Shown here: positions 36,029-44,831 of the stretch, one piece after another | Layout of the letters: every line of letters starts with the position of its first letter | Numbering within the stretch: the stretch's first letter is position 1 | From: Zhongshania aquimaris | Lineage (GTDB): Bacteria > Pseudomonadota > Gammaproteobacteria > Pseudomonadales > Spongiibacteraceae | Direction of reading: 5' to 3' | Assembly (NCBI RefSeq): GCF_019312595.1 | Contig: NZ_JAHWDQ010000002.1 | Location: 496,001 to 560,000, forward strand | DNA: 64,000 nucleotides | Notes under the pieces: generated by a model | Database searches by the model: none | What the model was told of the DNA's origin: nothing | Seen by the model: the letters and a program-made list of their open reading frames with translations, nothing else | Position numbers and translations under genes: made by a program

Positions 36029-37288
36029 CTACTTCTCACATTGGGCGGCAAGTTCATCTCTAAACTGGGGCGCGGCAATATTTATCAGAGCCTCTGCGCG
36101 CTCTACAGTTGACTTATAGGCAAGGCTCGCTATGCCGTACTCTGTAACGACGTAGTCCACATCTGTGCGTGGGATGCTGACAATTGATTGATCACCTAGT
36201 CGTGCTGTGATTCTTGATTGTATGCCTTTGGCCGCGGTTGCGGGCAGTGCGATGATCGACCGTCCATTGCGAGATAGGCGAGCGCCTCGGATAAAATCCA
36301 GTGCGCCGCCAGTGCCGCTAATCTGCTTATTATTGACCATTTCGGCGTTAACCTGACCAAACAAATCAACCTCAACGGCGGAGTTAATGGACACGAAGTT
36401 TTTTAACGCTGAGATAATGCGTATGTCGTGGGTGTAAGAAACGGGGCGAAATTTTAGCGACTTACAGTTTGCCGCCCACTGGTAAAATGGCTCATCGCCC
36501 AGCGCAAATCCGGTGATATGTTCGCCGATATCGATGGCTTTGTTCTCGCCGGTGAAGACACCTAAGTCTATTAAATTAGCTACCGCCTTGGTGATCATTC
36601 CGCTGTGTATTCCCAAGCCTCGATGGCTGGATAACATACTTAAAATAGCGTCCGGTATATTGCCGATGCCAAACTGAAGGGTGTCGCCGTTCTCGATCAG
36701 GTTGACGACATTGCGAGCTATGCGGTCAGCTTCTGGCGATGCCTTATAATCCGCTGTCGTGGGCAGCGTGTGACACGCTTCCACCGCGTAGTGTATATCG
36801 CGGTATGCAATACTCGGGCTGCCGTATGTGCGAGGCATAGCGCTATTTATCTCGGCAATTACGGTGTTGGCACGAGCAAGCAGAGCGGGTACAAAATCTA
36901 CGGTCGGACCAAGGCTACACTGGCCATTGCGATCAGGCGCGCTGGTTTGAATCAGCACCGTATCAATCGTTGGCAGTGCTTCAATGTAACGAATGATTTC
37001 ACTGTAGTGGAGAGGAAGGAATTTTGTCTTACCTGACTGCAATGATGAGTTTAGTTCGCCAAATACGAAGAAAGTATTGAAAGTGGCTGTCTCGTGAAAG
37101 GCTGTTGGCAGATAGTTATTTACGCCAGGAACCATGACAGAAATAAAGTTAACTCCTTCCCCCGCAGATGGGTTGCTGGCCAAGGCATTTAGCAGAGATG
37201 TTGGCTCACCGATACCACCCTGAACAAACACGGTGCTGCCAGGTGCTAGCAACTTGCTCGCTTGTATGGGGCTGATTAATTTGGTCAT
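36029..37288 (-). CDS. Acetyl-CoA hydrolase/transferase-like protein
   Basis: The 419-residue protein has the two-half fold of the 4-hydroxybutyrate-CoA-transferase/acetyl-CoA-hydrolase family: VFVQGGIGEPTSLLNAL near the start, LQFGIGNIPDAILSML, and VDYVVTEYGIASLAYKSTVERAEALI near the end. In transferases the middle motif reads GIHTEM with catalytic Glu; here it is GIHSGM, so classical glutamyl-CoA transferase chemistry is doubtful and hydrolysis or another role is possible. ATG 37288 is chosen; the frame extends to 37384 but would overlap the SDR gene. It is 28 bases after that SDR and likely in the same operon with the acyl-CoA dehydrogenase. Confidence 0.8.
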   Translation of the reverse strand: MTKLISPIQASKLLAPGSTVFVQGGIGEPTSLLNALASNPSAGEGVNFISVMVPGVNNYLPTAFHETATFNTFFVFGELNSSLQSGKTKFLPLHYSEIIRYIEALPTIDTVLIQTSAPDRNGQCSLGPTVDFVPALLARANTVIAEINSAMPRTYGSPSIAYRDIHYAVEACHTLPTTADYKASPEADRIARNVVNLIENGDTLQFGIGNIPDAILSMLSSHRGLGIHSGMITKAVANLIDLGVFTGENKAIDIGEHITGFALGDEPFYQWAANCKSLKFRPVSYTHDIRIISALKNFVSINSAVEVDLFGQVNAEMVNNKQISGTGGALDFIRGARLSRNGRSIIALPATAAKGIQSRITARLGDQSIVSIPRTDVDYVVTEYGIASLAYKSTVERAEALINIAAPQFRDELAAQCEK

Positions 37289-37316
37289 TTTTTCGCCATC
37301 GTTCCTTGATATATGC

Positions 37317-38108
37317 TCAGAGACTAAAGCCGCCATCAAGGACCAGGGTTTGTCCGGTAACGAAGCGCGCGCGATCCGATCCAAAGAAGACGACTGCGTC
37401 TGCGACTTCTGCTGCCGTGCCGAGGCGCTTTAATGAGGAATTTCTGATAGCAGCTTCGACGTACTCTTCGCTGTATTCCGTGCCGCGCATACGCTGGAAC
37501 AGGCCTGCATCAATTAGACCCAGGGCCACGGTATTGGCGCGAATACCGAATTTACCTTCTTCCCGTGCAATACCTGTTATTAAGGCGTCTATCGCTGCTT
37601 TAGGCGCGACCGAAAGGATGTCTCGGTTGGGCCATCGCGATAAGCCGGCAGTACTGATGACAACATAGGAGCCGCCGTGTTCTCGCAAATGCGGGAGTGA
37701 GGCGTGGACAATATTAAAGAAGCCGTTGGCATCGTTGTTCATCACTTCGCGCCATTTGCTTGGCGATAATTGATTGATGAACATCATCGGTATATTGGAG
37801 CCGGTGGCATTGACGATGGTGTGAATCCGTTTATACTTCTGAATCACCGTTGCAAAAAAATCATTTACCTCTTGTTCGTGTTCGATTGCCAAGGGGTAGC
37901 TTGCCACATTGCCGCCAAGCTCTTGCACAGCGCTGCTCACAGCTGCTGCCTTGTCTTTATTATTGCGGTAGGTAAAGACGATGTTTGCGCCTGCTTCTGA
38001 TAAGCCTTTACAAATTTCGCTGCCGATACCCCCGCTGCCGCCGATCACAACCGCCACACCCTTTGGGAAGTCGGTTCTCGAACGTGCTACTTGTGGTGAG
38101 TCACTCAT
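37317..38108 (-). CDS. Short-chain dehydrogenase/reductase with altered active site
   Basis: The 263-residue SDR has a cofactor loop VVIGGSGGIGSEIC, but instead of NNAG it shows VNATG. Around residues 153-170, where YxxxK is expected after STAG, it reads DILSVAPKAAID: Ser166 replaces the catalytic Tyr and Lys170 is kept. The C-terminus RFVTGQTLVLDGGFSL is normal. A changed reaction (for example dehydratase, isomerase or enoyl reductase-like) or a structural role is possible. I recall similar SVAPK proteins in other genomes, which would mean a real subfamily rather than damage. It lies between the CoA-transferase-like and acyl-CoA dehydrogenase genes. Confidence 0.85.
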   Translation of the reverse strand: MSDSPQVARSRTDFPKGVAVVIGGSGGIGSEICKGLSEAGANIVFTYRNNKDKAAAVSSAVQELGGNVASYPLAIEHEQEVNDFFATVIQKYKRIHTIVNATGSNIPMMFINQLSPSKWREVMNNDANGFFNIVHASLPHLREHGGSYVVISTAGLSRWPNRDILSVAPKAAIDALITGIAREEGKFGIRANTVALGLIDAGLFQRMRGTEYSEEYVEAAIRNSSLKRLGTAAEVADAVVFFGSDRARFVTGQTLVLDGGFSL

Positions 38109-38159
38109 AATAGTTTCCTGTTCAATAATTTCTTTTATGAATTTCAGATGGTGGGCAGC

Positions 38160-39317
38160 CTAGAGCTTGCGGCCAATGATCTCTTTCATGATTTCGTTAG
38201 TGCCGCCGTAAATCATTTGCGGACGAGCATCTATCCACGCTCTGGCAATGGGATATTCAAGTATGTATCCATAGCCGCCGTGTAATTGTAGGCAGGTGTC
38301 TATGACGCGATTTTGCAGTTCCGTGCACCACCACTTGGCCATGGCGGATGCCTCTGCATCTAGTTTGTTTGCGACGAGCAATTCAAGGCAGTTATCAATG
38401 TAGACGCGACCAATCTGGGTTTCACTTTTACATTCTGCCAATTTGAATTTGGTATTTTGAAAATCGGAAAGTGGTTTATTGAAGACCTGGCGATTTTTTA
38501 CATAGTCGATGGTATGGCTCAGTGCGGCCTCGGCGCCGGCGATAGCGCGGATGGCGATAATGAGTCTTTCCCATGCGAGTTCTTCCATCATGTACTGAAA
38601 GCCTAGGCCAGGCTCACCTAAAATATTAGAAGCTGGCACGCGAACGTTATTAAAGAATAGCTCAGCAGTGTCCTGCGCCTTTTGGCCTATTTTGTTTAAG
38701 GTAGATCCTTTGGTGAACCCTTCCCGATTAGCTTCTACGAGAACGAGAGATATGCCCTTAGCACCGGAGTCAGAGTCTGTTTTTACCGCCAGGATGATCA
38801 AGTCGGTTAAGTAGCCATTGGTAATGAAGGTTTTAGAGCCGTTGATCACTAGCTCGTCCCCGTCGCGGATGGCTTTTGTTTTTATTTGTTTGAGATCAGA
38901 TCCGGCCCCCGGCTCGGTCATACCCAATGAGCCAATGACTTCGCCGCGCGCCATTTTTGGCAGCCATTTTGATTTTTGTTCTTCTGTCCCCAGGCGATTT
39001 ATGTAGCAGGCGACGATCTCCGAGTGCATCGCAAACCCTGGCCCGACGGAATTGGCGTACTGCTGCTCTTCAATAATGATGGCGCTGTATTTGCGGCAAA
39101 CACCCGATCCGCCGTAGTTTTCTGGAATAGTAGTGCAAAGCATACCGAGCTCGCCTGCTTTACGCCAAACCTCGCGGCTGACATAGCCCTGTGCCATCCA
39201 GTCTTCCATATTGGGGACGATCTCGTCCTCCATAAATCGGCGGACAGACTGCCTGAATATTTTCTGTTCGTCACAGAAAATGGTGCGCTCAATCGGCATA
39301 GTCAGACTGTTATTCAT
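38160..39317 (-). CDS. Acyl-CoA dehydrogenase, long-chain (LCAD-like) type
   Basis: The 385-residue full-length enzyme has the flavin-domain motif GMTEPGAGSDLKQIKT and C-terminal QMIYGGTNEIMKEIIGRKL. YEGT has Gly in place of Glu, while Glu250 in EELAWERLII is in the LCAD catalytic position. It closely resembles the 6484-7629 gene product. It should desaturate an acyl-CoA and reduce ETF. GGGAG precedes the ATG by four bases. It is the first gene of a minus-strand set with the SDR and the CoA-transferase-like gene, and is divergent from the DUF1330 gene across a 327-base region with operator-like repeats. Confidence 0.93.
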   Translation of the reverse strand: MNNSLTMPIERTIFCDEQKIFRQSVRRFMEDEIVPNMEDWMAQGYVSREVWRKAGELGMLCTTIPENYGGSGVCRKYSAIIIEEQQYANSVGPGFAMHSEIVACYINRLGTEEQKSKWLPKMARGEVIGSLGMTEPGAGSDLKQIKTKAIRDGDELVINGSKTFITNGYLTDLIILAVKTDSDSGAKGISLVLVEANREGFTKGSTLNKIGQKAQDTAELFFNNVRVPASNILGEPGLGFQYMMEELAWERLIIAIRAIAGAEAALSHTIDYVKNRQVFNKPLSDFQNTKFKLAECKSETQIGRVYIDNCLELLVANKLDAEASAMAKWWCTELQNRVIDTCLQLHGGYGYILEYPIARAWIDARPQMIYGGTNEIMKEIIGRKL

Positions 39318-39501
39318 ATCACTCCCGCTATTGTTTTGAATGTATTCACACAGATCATTTCAGCGCGATACTGAGGTTAATGTTGCTAGTGTTAATCGCG
39401 AATTCATACTGATTTTGTGGATTGTAAATGCCGTATTAGGAAATTTTTAAACGTAGAAGCTGCTTATCGTTAGTTGAAAATTCTAGAGTCATGGGTGCTC
39501 A

Positions 39502-39591
39502 GGTTTAACTCGCCTTACTATAAGGTCACGCGAGAGGTCGGTATCGATTTCGCTAGAAGGTGTTTTTCACTAAGCGAAAGCGAGTTCAACC
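39502..39591. promoter_or_regulatory. 15-base inverted repeats in divergent promoter region 39318-39644
   Basis: GGTTTAACTCGCCTT (39502-39516) and AAAGCGAGTTCAACC (39577-39591) are inverted copies matching at 13 of 15 positions, 60 bases apart. Each resembles the TTAAACTCGCATT word found elsewhere, and each is oriented toward one of the two divergent genes. They probably bind a common regulator. No other element was assigned in this gap. Confidence 0.5.
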
Positions 39592-39644
39592 TGAAAGTCA
39601 TTAAGCACTAGAATTTACGCAGTCTTAATTGCAGTGGGGTTCTT

Positions 39645-39944
39645 ATGCCTGTCTATCTTCTTGGTCAATTACAGGTGAAAAACTGGGGCTGGTATAAACA
39701 GTATCAAGAGGTTACTGAGGCGCTAGTGAAGAAACACGATGGTCGATATCTCGTAAAGTCTGCACAAGTTGATCAGTTAGAAGGTGGCTCCACTCCGCCT
39801 AGCGCAGTTGTAGTGATCGAATTCCCATCAGTAGAACACGCACAGCAGTGGTACCAAGACCCTGATTATCAGCCGATGATTGAGTTGCGAAAAATAAGCG
39901 ATGTGGACACCGAGCTTTTATTAGTCAGCGGTGTTTCAAGCTAA
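39645..39944 (+). CDS. DUF1330 domain protein
   Basis: This 99-residue protein matches the DUF1330 group, small ferredoxin-like alpha/beta barrel proteins: YLLGQLQVKNWGWYKQY at the start, then HDGRYLVKSAQVDQLEGG and the core VVVIEFPSVEHAQQWYQDPDYQPM. No reaction is firmly known for the family. It is 23 bases upstream of an acyl-CoA dehydrogenase and begins a run of forward genes (39645-45302), so it may assist that pathway. Confidence in the family is high and in the function nil. Confidence 0.85.
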   Translation: MPVYLLGQLQVKNWGWYKQYQEVTEALVKKHDGRYLVKSAQVDQLEGGSTPPSAVVVIEFPSVEHAQQWYQDPDYQPMIELRKISDVDTELLLVSGVSS

Positions 39945-39967
39945 AATAAATTTTGGGATTGAGAAGT

Positions 39968-41131
39968 ATGTTGCATTTTCAGGATAGTGAACATGTGTCG
40001 ATGATACGAGACACCATTGCGCGTTTCGTTGAAAAGGAAATGCCAAGAAGCCTCGCCCGACAGTGGGACAAGGATAATTATTTCCCTAGAGATATTCATA
40101 ACAAGTTGGTCGAACTCGGATTGATGGGATTGACGGTGCCCGAGGCTTACGGCGGTAGCGGAGTTGATATTACTGCAACGGTAATGGTTATAGAGCATCT
40201 TTGCGCCAGAAGCCTGGCGGTAGGTGGAGGCTATATACAGTCGGCGTGTTACGCCGGATTAAACCTCGGCGAAGTCGCCAGCGAGGCCCAGAAGAAGGAA
40301 TTGCTTCCTAAGGTTATTGAGGATGGCTTGATCTTCGCCTACGGGATCAGTGAACCAGACGTGGGGGCCGATGTTTCAAGTGTGAAGACCACGGCCCGTC
40401 GCGATGGTGATTATATTGTTGTTAATGGCAACAAGCGGTTTTGCTCCGGCGCGGCGGTGGCCGACTATATCTACACGCTCGTGCGTAGCGGTCCAGCAGA
40501 AGATCGTTATAAAAACCTATCTCTTGTTTTAATCCCGCCGGACACTCAGGGCGTTAGTTTGGATTTACAGGGGACGTTAGGCCTTAAGGGTGTTGGCACC
40601 TACGACGTATCCTTCGATGAGGTGAGAATTCCAGCATCGGCAATTATCGGTGGTGAAGAGGGTTGGAATAACGGCTGGTCAAAATTGGTGGGGCCGGGCT
40701 TGGATATTGAAAAGTTAGAGGTGGCAGCCATGGCATTGGGCATCGCCACCGCCGCTGTCAATGACGCATGGGCTTACTCGCAAGAACGTGTTCAATTTGG
40801 CAAGCCAATCTGCAAGATTCAGTCGATTCGCCATATGCTCGCGGAAGTGAAGACCAAATTAGAAGCGTGTCGCTTGATGACCTACCACGCCGCGGGGCTT
40901 ATTGATCAGAATAAAAACGCCTCAGTAGAAACCTCAATGACGAAGCTCTTTGTCTGCGATACCGCCCGCGATATCACGATAACGTGCCAAGAGCTGATGG
41001 GCGCTTATGGCTATGTCAAAGATTTTGATATGGAGCGCTATGTGCGGGACGTTCTTATTATGCCGATTATCGGTGGATCATCTGCGATTCAGAAAAATAA
41101 TATTGCCAACCGGCTTAATCTGCCCCGCTAA
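39968..41131 (+). CDS. Acyl-CoA dehydrogenase
   Basis: The 387-residue enzyme has the standard fold, with VPEAYGGSGVDI, GISEPDVGADVSSVKTTAR in the flavin domain, ERVQFGKPICKIQ and a C-terminal PIIGGSSAIQKNNIANR. YEGT is replaced by IGGSS, and a Glu in GLDIEKLEVAAM lies at the isovaleryl/LCAD catalytic position. It would oxidise an acyl-CoA, probably with a bulky acyl group. ATG 39968 is chosen over TTG 39953, which lacks a ribosome site. It lies between the DUF1330 gene and the HMG-CoA-synthase-like fusion gene. Confidence 0.92.
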   Translation: MLHFQDSEHVSMIRDTIARFVEKEMPRSLARQWDKDNYFPRDIHNKLVELGLMGLTVPEAYGGSGVDITATVMVIEHLCARSLAVGGGYIQSACYAGLNLGEVASEAQKKELLPKVIEDGLIFAYGISEPDVGADVSSVKTTARRDGDYIVVNGNKRFCSGAAVADYIYTLVRSGPAEDRYKNLSLVLIPPDTQGVSLDLQGTLGLKGVGTYDVSFDEVRIPASAIIGGEEGWNNGWSKLVGPGLDIEKLEVAAMALGIATAAVNDAWAYSQERVQFGKPICKIQSIRHMLAEVKTKLEACRLMTYHAAGLIDQNKNASVETSMTKLFVCDTARDITITCQELMGAYGYVKDFDMERYVRDVLIMPIIGGSSAIQKNNIANRLNLPR

Positions 41132-41216
41132 CAATCTCGTCATTCCGATTTTATATTTACATTGAATGTCGTGGCGAACGGGCCTGTAGACAAACTATTT
41201 TGATAGGAGATGCTTT

Positions 41217-42659
41217 GTGACAAAAAGGGGAATTGTTTCACTGGGTGGATATATTCCTCGTCAGCGTCTTAGCCGTAAGGCAATTGCCGAGGCCTATAGC
41301 TGGCTTAGACCGGGCGGGGTATCGAATGCCAAGGGTAAGCGAGCGATAGCTTCATACGATGAAGACGCATTGACGATGGCGGTAGAGGCAGCTAACAATG
41401 CCTTGCGTGATGTACCGCTAGACAAGGTGCGTAAGTTATTTTTCGCGTCTACTTCTATGCCTTTTTCAGACCGCCAAAACGCGGCAGTTATTGCTGAGGC
41501 ATTGTCGCTTCCCAGGAATTTGTTCTGCGCGGATATTGGTGGAAGTTTGAAGTCCGGCTTAAGTGCATTACGTCAAGCCTTGGAGTCCGGCGAGAACGCA
41601 GTCGTTGTCGCCGCAGAAAAACGCGCGGCTAAGCCCGCTAGTGCGCAGGAAATGTCCTTTGGAGACGGCGCTGCCGCTTTCGGGGTTGGCGATAGTGAGC
41701 TGCTGGCGGAATACCTTGGCGCGTATTCGGTATCGGTTGATATGACCGACCACTACCGTGAGCGAGATTCGAAATATGGCTATTACTTAGAAGATCGTTG
41801 GATTCGCGACGAGGGTTATTTAAAGCTAATTCCCGAATCCATTGCGGGTTTGCTGAAGCAAGCAGGGGTAGCCGGCGGGGCTATAGACCACGTTGTTATG
41901 GTCGGCCCGGACTTGTCTGCCAGGAAGAAAATATCATCGCAGTGCGACTTGTCTGTTAATGCACTGGGCGATGACTTATATGATGTTTGCGGTGATACAG
42001 GAAGCGCTCATCCCCTCGTTTTATTGGCTTACACCATCGAGAATGCCAGCCCAGGTCAATTAATCTTAGTGTCGGGTTTTGCGCAGGGCTGCGAAAGCAT
42101 GTTGTTCCGCGTCGCGGACGATGTTGGCCGGTGCAAAAATTATAGCGGCATCACAAATTCCTTGGCGCAAGCAAAGCCATCAGATGACTACGTTCGCTAC
42201 CTGTCGTTTTCTAATGCGCTTGACCTGGACTGGGGCATTCGCGCCGAGAGAGATAATCGCACTGCCCATTCTGTTTTTTATCGAAAGCGTGACGCCGTAA
42301 CGAGTTTTATGGGCGGGCACTGTACCTTATGTAATACCAAGCAGTTCCCGCAGTCACGCGTCTGTGTGAATCCCGACTGTCGAGCATTGGACACTCAAGT
42401 AGCAGAGCCTTTCAAAGATAAAAAATCTTATGTGAAATCGTTCACCAAAGATTGGCTGGCGCATTGTTACAACCCACCCTTTGTATATGGAAATGTGGAA
42501 TTTGAAGGTGGCGGTTTTGTCATGATGGAAATTGTTGAAGCGGAAGATCAGGAGCTAGGTGTTGGGACACCGTTAAAGATGACGTTTCGTATTAAGGATC
42601 GCGATGCGCAGCGAGCCTACCATCGCTATTTTTGGAAGGCGGCGGTCGTTGCCGAATAG
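41217..42659 (+). CDS. HMG-CoA-synthase/KAS III-like domain fused to zinc-ribbon OB-fold (DUF35)
   Basis: In this 480-residue protein residues 1-335 follow the thiolase-fold HMG-CoA synthase/KAS III pattern (GIVSLGGYIPRQRLSR, MSFGDGAAAFGVGD). Residues 350-475 form a DUF35 domain with a zinc ribbon (HCTLCNTKQF...VCVNPDC) and OB-fold. Where KAS III enzymes have the Cys nucleophile in a DINAACSG-like motif, this reads ADIGGSLKSG, so condensing activity is doubtful. DUF35 domains partner thiolase-like proteins such as the steroid side-chain aldolase Ltp2. The next gene is an SCP-x thiolase 34 bases downstream, so a thiolase/DUF35 complex for carbon-carbon cleavage is likely. Confidence 0.82.
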   Translation: MTKRGIVSLGGYIPRQRLSRKAIAEAYSWLRPGGVSNAKGKRAIASYDEDALTMAVEAANNALRDVPLDKVRKLFFASTSMPFSDRQNAAVIAEALSLPRNLFCADIGGSLKSGLSALRQALESGENAVVVAAEKRAAKPASAQEMSFGDGAAAFGVGDSELLAEYLGAYSVSVDMTDHYRERDSKYGYYLEDRWIRDEGYLKLIPESIAGLLKQAGVAGGAIDHVVMVGPDLSARKKISSQCDLSVNALGDDLYDVCGDTGSAHPLVLLAYTIENASPGQLILVSGFAQGCESMLFRVADDVGRCKNYSGITNSLAQAKPSDDYVRYLSFSNALDLDWGIRAERDNRTAHSVFYRKRDAVTSFMGGHCTLCNTKQFPQSRVCVNPDCRALDTQVAEPFKDKKSYVKSFTKDWLAHCYNPPFVYGNVEFEGGGFVMMEIVEAEDQELGVGTPLKMTFRIKDRDAQRAYHRYFWKAAVVAE

Positions 42660-42693
42660 GCATGGTGAACAAACTAATACAGTAGGGTAATTC

Positions 42694-43893
42694 ATGGCGA
42701 GTGGAATTAGAGATAAGGTCGTGATCATCGGCATGGGGTGCACGCCCTTTGGTGAGCACTGGGATAAGGGCGCGGATGATCTTATTGTCGACGCGTTTGA
42801 AGAAGCGGTGGCAGACGCGAATATAGACAGGGATCAAATAGATGCTGCGTGGTTCGGTCTCTCTCATGACGAGCAAAGTTTAAGTAAATCAGCCATTTCA
42901 CTTGTGCAGGCCCTGCGGCTGCCAAATATTTCCGCCACCCGTGTTGAGAATCTATGTGCGACGGGGTCTGAAGCCTTGCGCGGTGCAATCTATGCGGTAG
43001 CGGCAGGGGGAAGTGATATTGCCTTGGCGTTGGGCGTTGAAAAATTAAAAGATACGGGTTATGGCGGATTGCCAGAGCGAACGAAAGGGACATTTGATGA
43101 TATGTGGTATCCCAATGTCACCGCGCCGGGGTCTTTTGCACAGCTAGCGATTGCCTATGCTGAGAAGCATGGCATCAGCATGGATCAGCTTAAAGAGGCG
43201 ATGGCACACGTGTCGTGGAAGAGTCACGAAAATGGCGTGCGCAATCCGAAGGCACATCTTAGAAAAACCTTATCTAAAGAAAGTATCGTTCGCGCGCCGA
43301 TGATCTCTTATCCACTTGGTCTGTTTGATTGCTGTGGTGTAAGTGATGGCTCTGCTTGCGCGATAGTTACGACGCCGGAGAATGCCGAGCGCATGGGTTT
43401 AACAGGAAATTTAGTGAGTGTTAAAGCGTCGCAAATTGCGGTGAGTAATGGCTCGGAAATGTCATTCGGGGCTTGGGACGGCAGTTACACGCAGACGACA
43501 CGTATCGCCGCACAGCGCGCATACGCTGAAGCCGGTATAGCAAACCCAAGAGAAGAATTAGATTTAATTGAAGTACACGATTGTTTTTCCATTACCGAAC
43601 TCGTTGTTATGGAAGACTTGGGCTTGTCTGATGAGGGCCGCGCGTGGCGCGATATTCTTGCCGGGCGCTACGACCGGGACGGCGACATTCCCTGTAATGT
43701 TGATGGCGGGCTAAAGTGCTTCGGACATCCGATCGGCGCCAGCGGCCTGCGTATGGTTTACGAGCTGTATCAACAAATACAAGGTCGTGCCGGCGAGCGC
43801 CAGTTGGTAAATCCAAAGCAAGGTTTAAGTCATAACCTTGGCGGTTTTCCAAATCGCAACGTCTGCAGTATTACGGTAGTAGGGCAATACTGA
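42694..43893 (+). CDS. SCP-x/acetyl-CoA acetyltransferase-type thiolase
   Basis: The 399-residue thiolase has candidate nucleophile Cys88 in VENLCATGSEAL, EVHDCFSITE (near residue 293) and CFGHPIGASGLRM (near residue 345), the active-site His and second Cys regions. SCP-2/SCP-x thiolases cut 3-ketoacyl-CoA of branched or steroid side chains, or act as aldolases when paired with DUF35 proteins. It directly follows such a DUF35 fusion and precedes an SDR, consistent with the last steps of one beta-oxidation turn. Confidence 0.92.
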   Translation: MASGIRDKVVIIGMGCTPFGEHWDKGADDLIVDAFEEAVADANIDRDQIDAAWFGLSHDEQSLSKSAISLVQALRLPNISATRVENLCATGSEALRGAIYAVAAGGSDIALALGVEKLKDTGYGGLPERTKGTFDDMWYPNVTAPGSFAQLAIAYAEKHGISMDQLKEAMAHVSWKSHENGVRNPKAHLRKTLSKESIVRAPMISYPLGLFDCCGVSDGSACAIVTTPENAERMGLTGNLVSVKASQIAVSNGSEMSFGAWDGSYTQTTRIAAQRAYAEAGIANPREELDLIEVHDCFSITELVVMEDLGLSDEGRAWRDILAGRYDRDGDIPCNVDGGLKCFGHPIGASGLRMVYELYQQIQGRAGERQLVNPKQGLSHNLGGFPNRNVCSITVVGQY

Positions 43894-43950
43894 TAGTAAA
43901 CATTGAGTTGAATGGCTAAGTTTTGGCTAGATAGAGATAGGTGGATAGCA

Positions 43951-44724
43951 ATGCAAGATAAAACATCATTGGCTGGGCGAGTCATCATGATTACCGGTGC
44001 CGGGCAGGGTATTGGGCGGGCGCTGGCAGAATACGCAGCGGCAAAGGGGGCGCGTGTCGCCTTGGTCGATATTAATCAGCAACTCTTATCTGAAACTGTC
44101 GAGCTGATTGGTGAAGAGCATGCGCGGGCCTATGTAGGCGATATAACCAATGAAAGTTTTGTACAGAGTACGGTAAATAATATCGTCGATGACTTTGGTG
44201 ACTTACATGGCCTGATTAACAATGCAGGTATTGTTCGTGCGGCGATGGTACACAAAATGACGCTCGCGCAGTGGCAGCAGGTTATTGATGTGAATCTCAC
44301 TGGTGCCTTTATTTGTTTGCAGGCGGTGGGGAAATACCTAATTCACAAGGCAAACAGTGGCGATCCGAACCCAGGTAGTATTGTAAATGTTTCCTCAGAT
44401 GCAGGACGGCGTGGGACAGTGGGCCAGATTAACTACGGAGCGGCCAAATCCGGCGTTTTAGGTTTGACGATGTCAGCTGCACGTGAGTGGGGCGTCTACA
44501 ATATTAATGTTAATAGCGTCTGCTTTGGAATGGTTGAGACGGCCATGACAGAGACAGTTCGGCAGGAAAAGTTTAGAGAAAAATATTTACGACAGATCCC
44601 GCTTGGTCGCTTCTCGACACCTGAGGATGTCGCGCCGGCGACGTGTATGCTGCTATCGGATATGGCTAGTTATATTACCGGTCAGCATCTCAGTATTAGT
44701 GGGGGATTTCATATCGGCGCCTAG
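43951..44724 (+). CDS. SDR oxidoreductase, 3-hydroxyacyl-CoA dehydrogenase/FabG-like
   Basis: The 257-residue classical SDR has GAGQGIGRA as cofactor loop, NNAG, Ser in VSSDAGRRG, the YGAAK catalytic pair and SISGGFHIG at the end. It would oxidise a 3-hydroxyacyl-CoA or a steroid hydroxyl with NAD(P). ATG 43951 is preferred because AGGTGG lies six bases upstream; an in-frame ATG at 43912 would add 13 residues. It sits between the thiolase and MaoC hydratase genes, which favours the 3-hydroxyacyl-CoA role. Its stop codon lies inside a long stem-loop. Confidence 0.9.
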   Translation: MQDKTSLAGRVIMITGAGQGIGRALAEYAAAKGARVALVDINQQLLSETVELIGEEHARAYVGDITNESFVQSTVNNIVDDFGDLHGLINNAGIVRAAMVHKMTLAQWQQVIDVNLTGAFICLQAVGKYLIHKANSGDPNPGSIVNVSSDAGRRGTVGQINYGAAKSGVLGLTMSAAREWGVYNINVNSVCFGMVETAMTETVRQEKFREKYLRQIPLGRFSTPEDVAPATCMLLSDMASYITGQHLSISGGFHIGA

Positions 44725-44780
44725 CAGGCGCTTGAAAACTACCTCGCTTGCGTCTGCGGCGTTTTTCAACTGCCTGCTAG
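44721..44780 (+). terminator. Long two-part stem-loop overlapping SDR stop codon
   Basis: CTAGCAGGC (44721-44729) pairs perfectly with GCCTGCTAG (44772-44780), and inner TTGAAAAC (44732-44739) with GTTTTTCAA (44761-44769), around a GC-rich loop. AT-rich TATTTCTAAATTTC follows. It may attenuate transcription into the MaoC gene; the stop codon TAG is within the left arm. Confidence 0.6.
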
Positions 44781-44831
44781 TATTTCTAAATTTCTACTCG
44801 GTGTGATCGCATCGGGATAAGGACAATTAAG

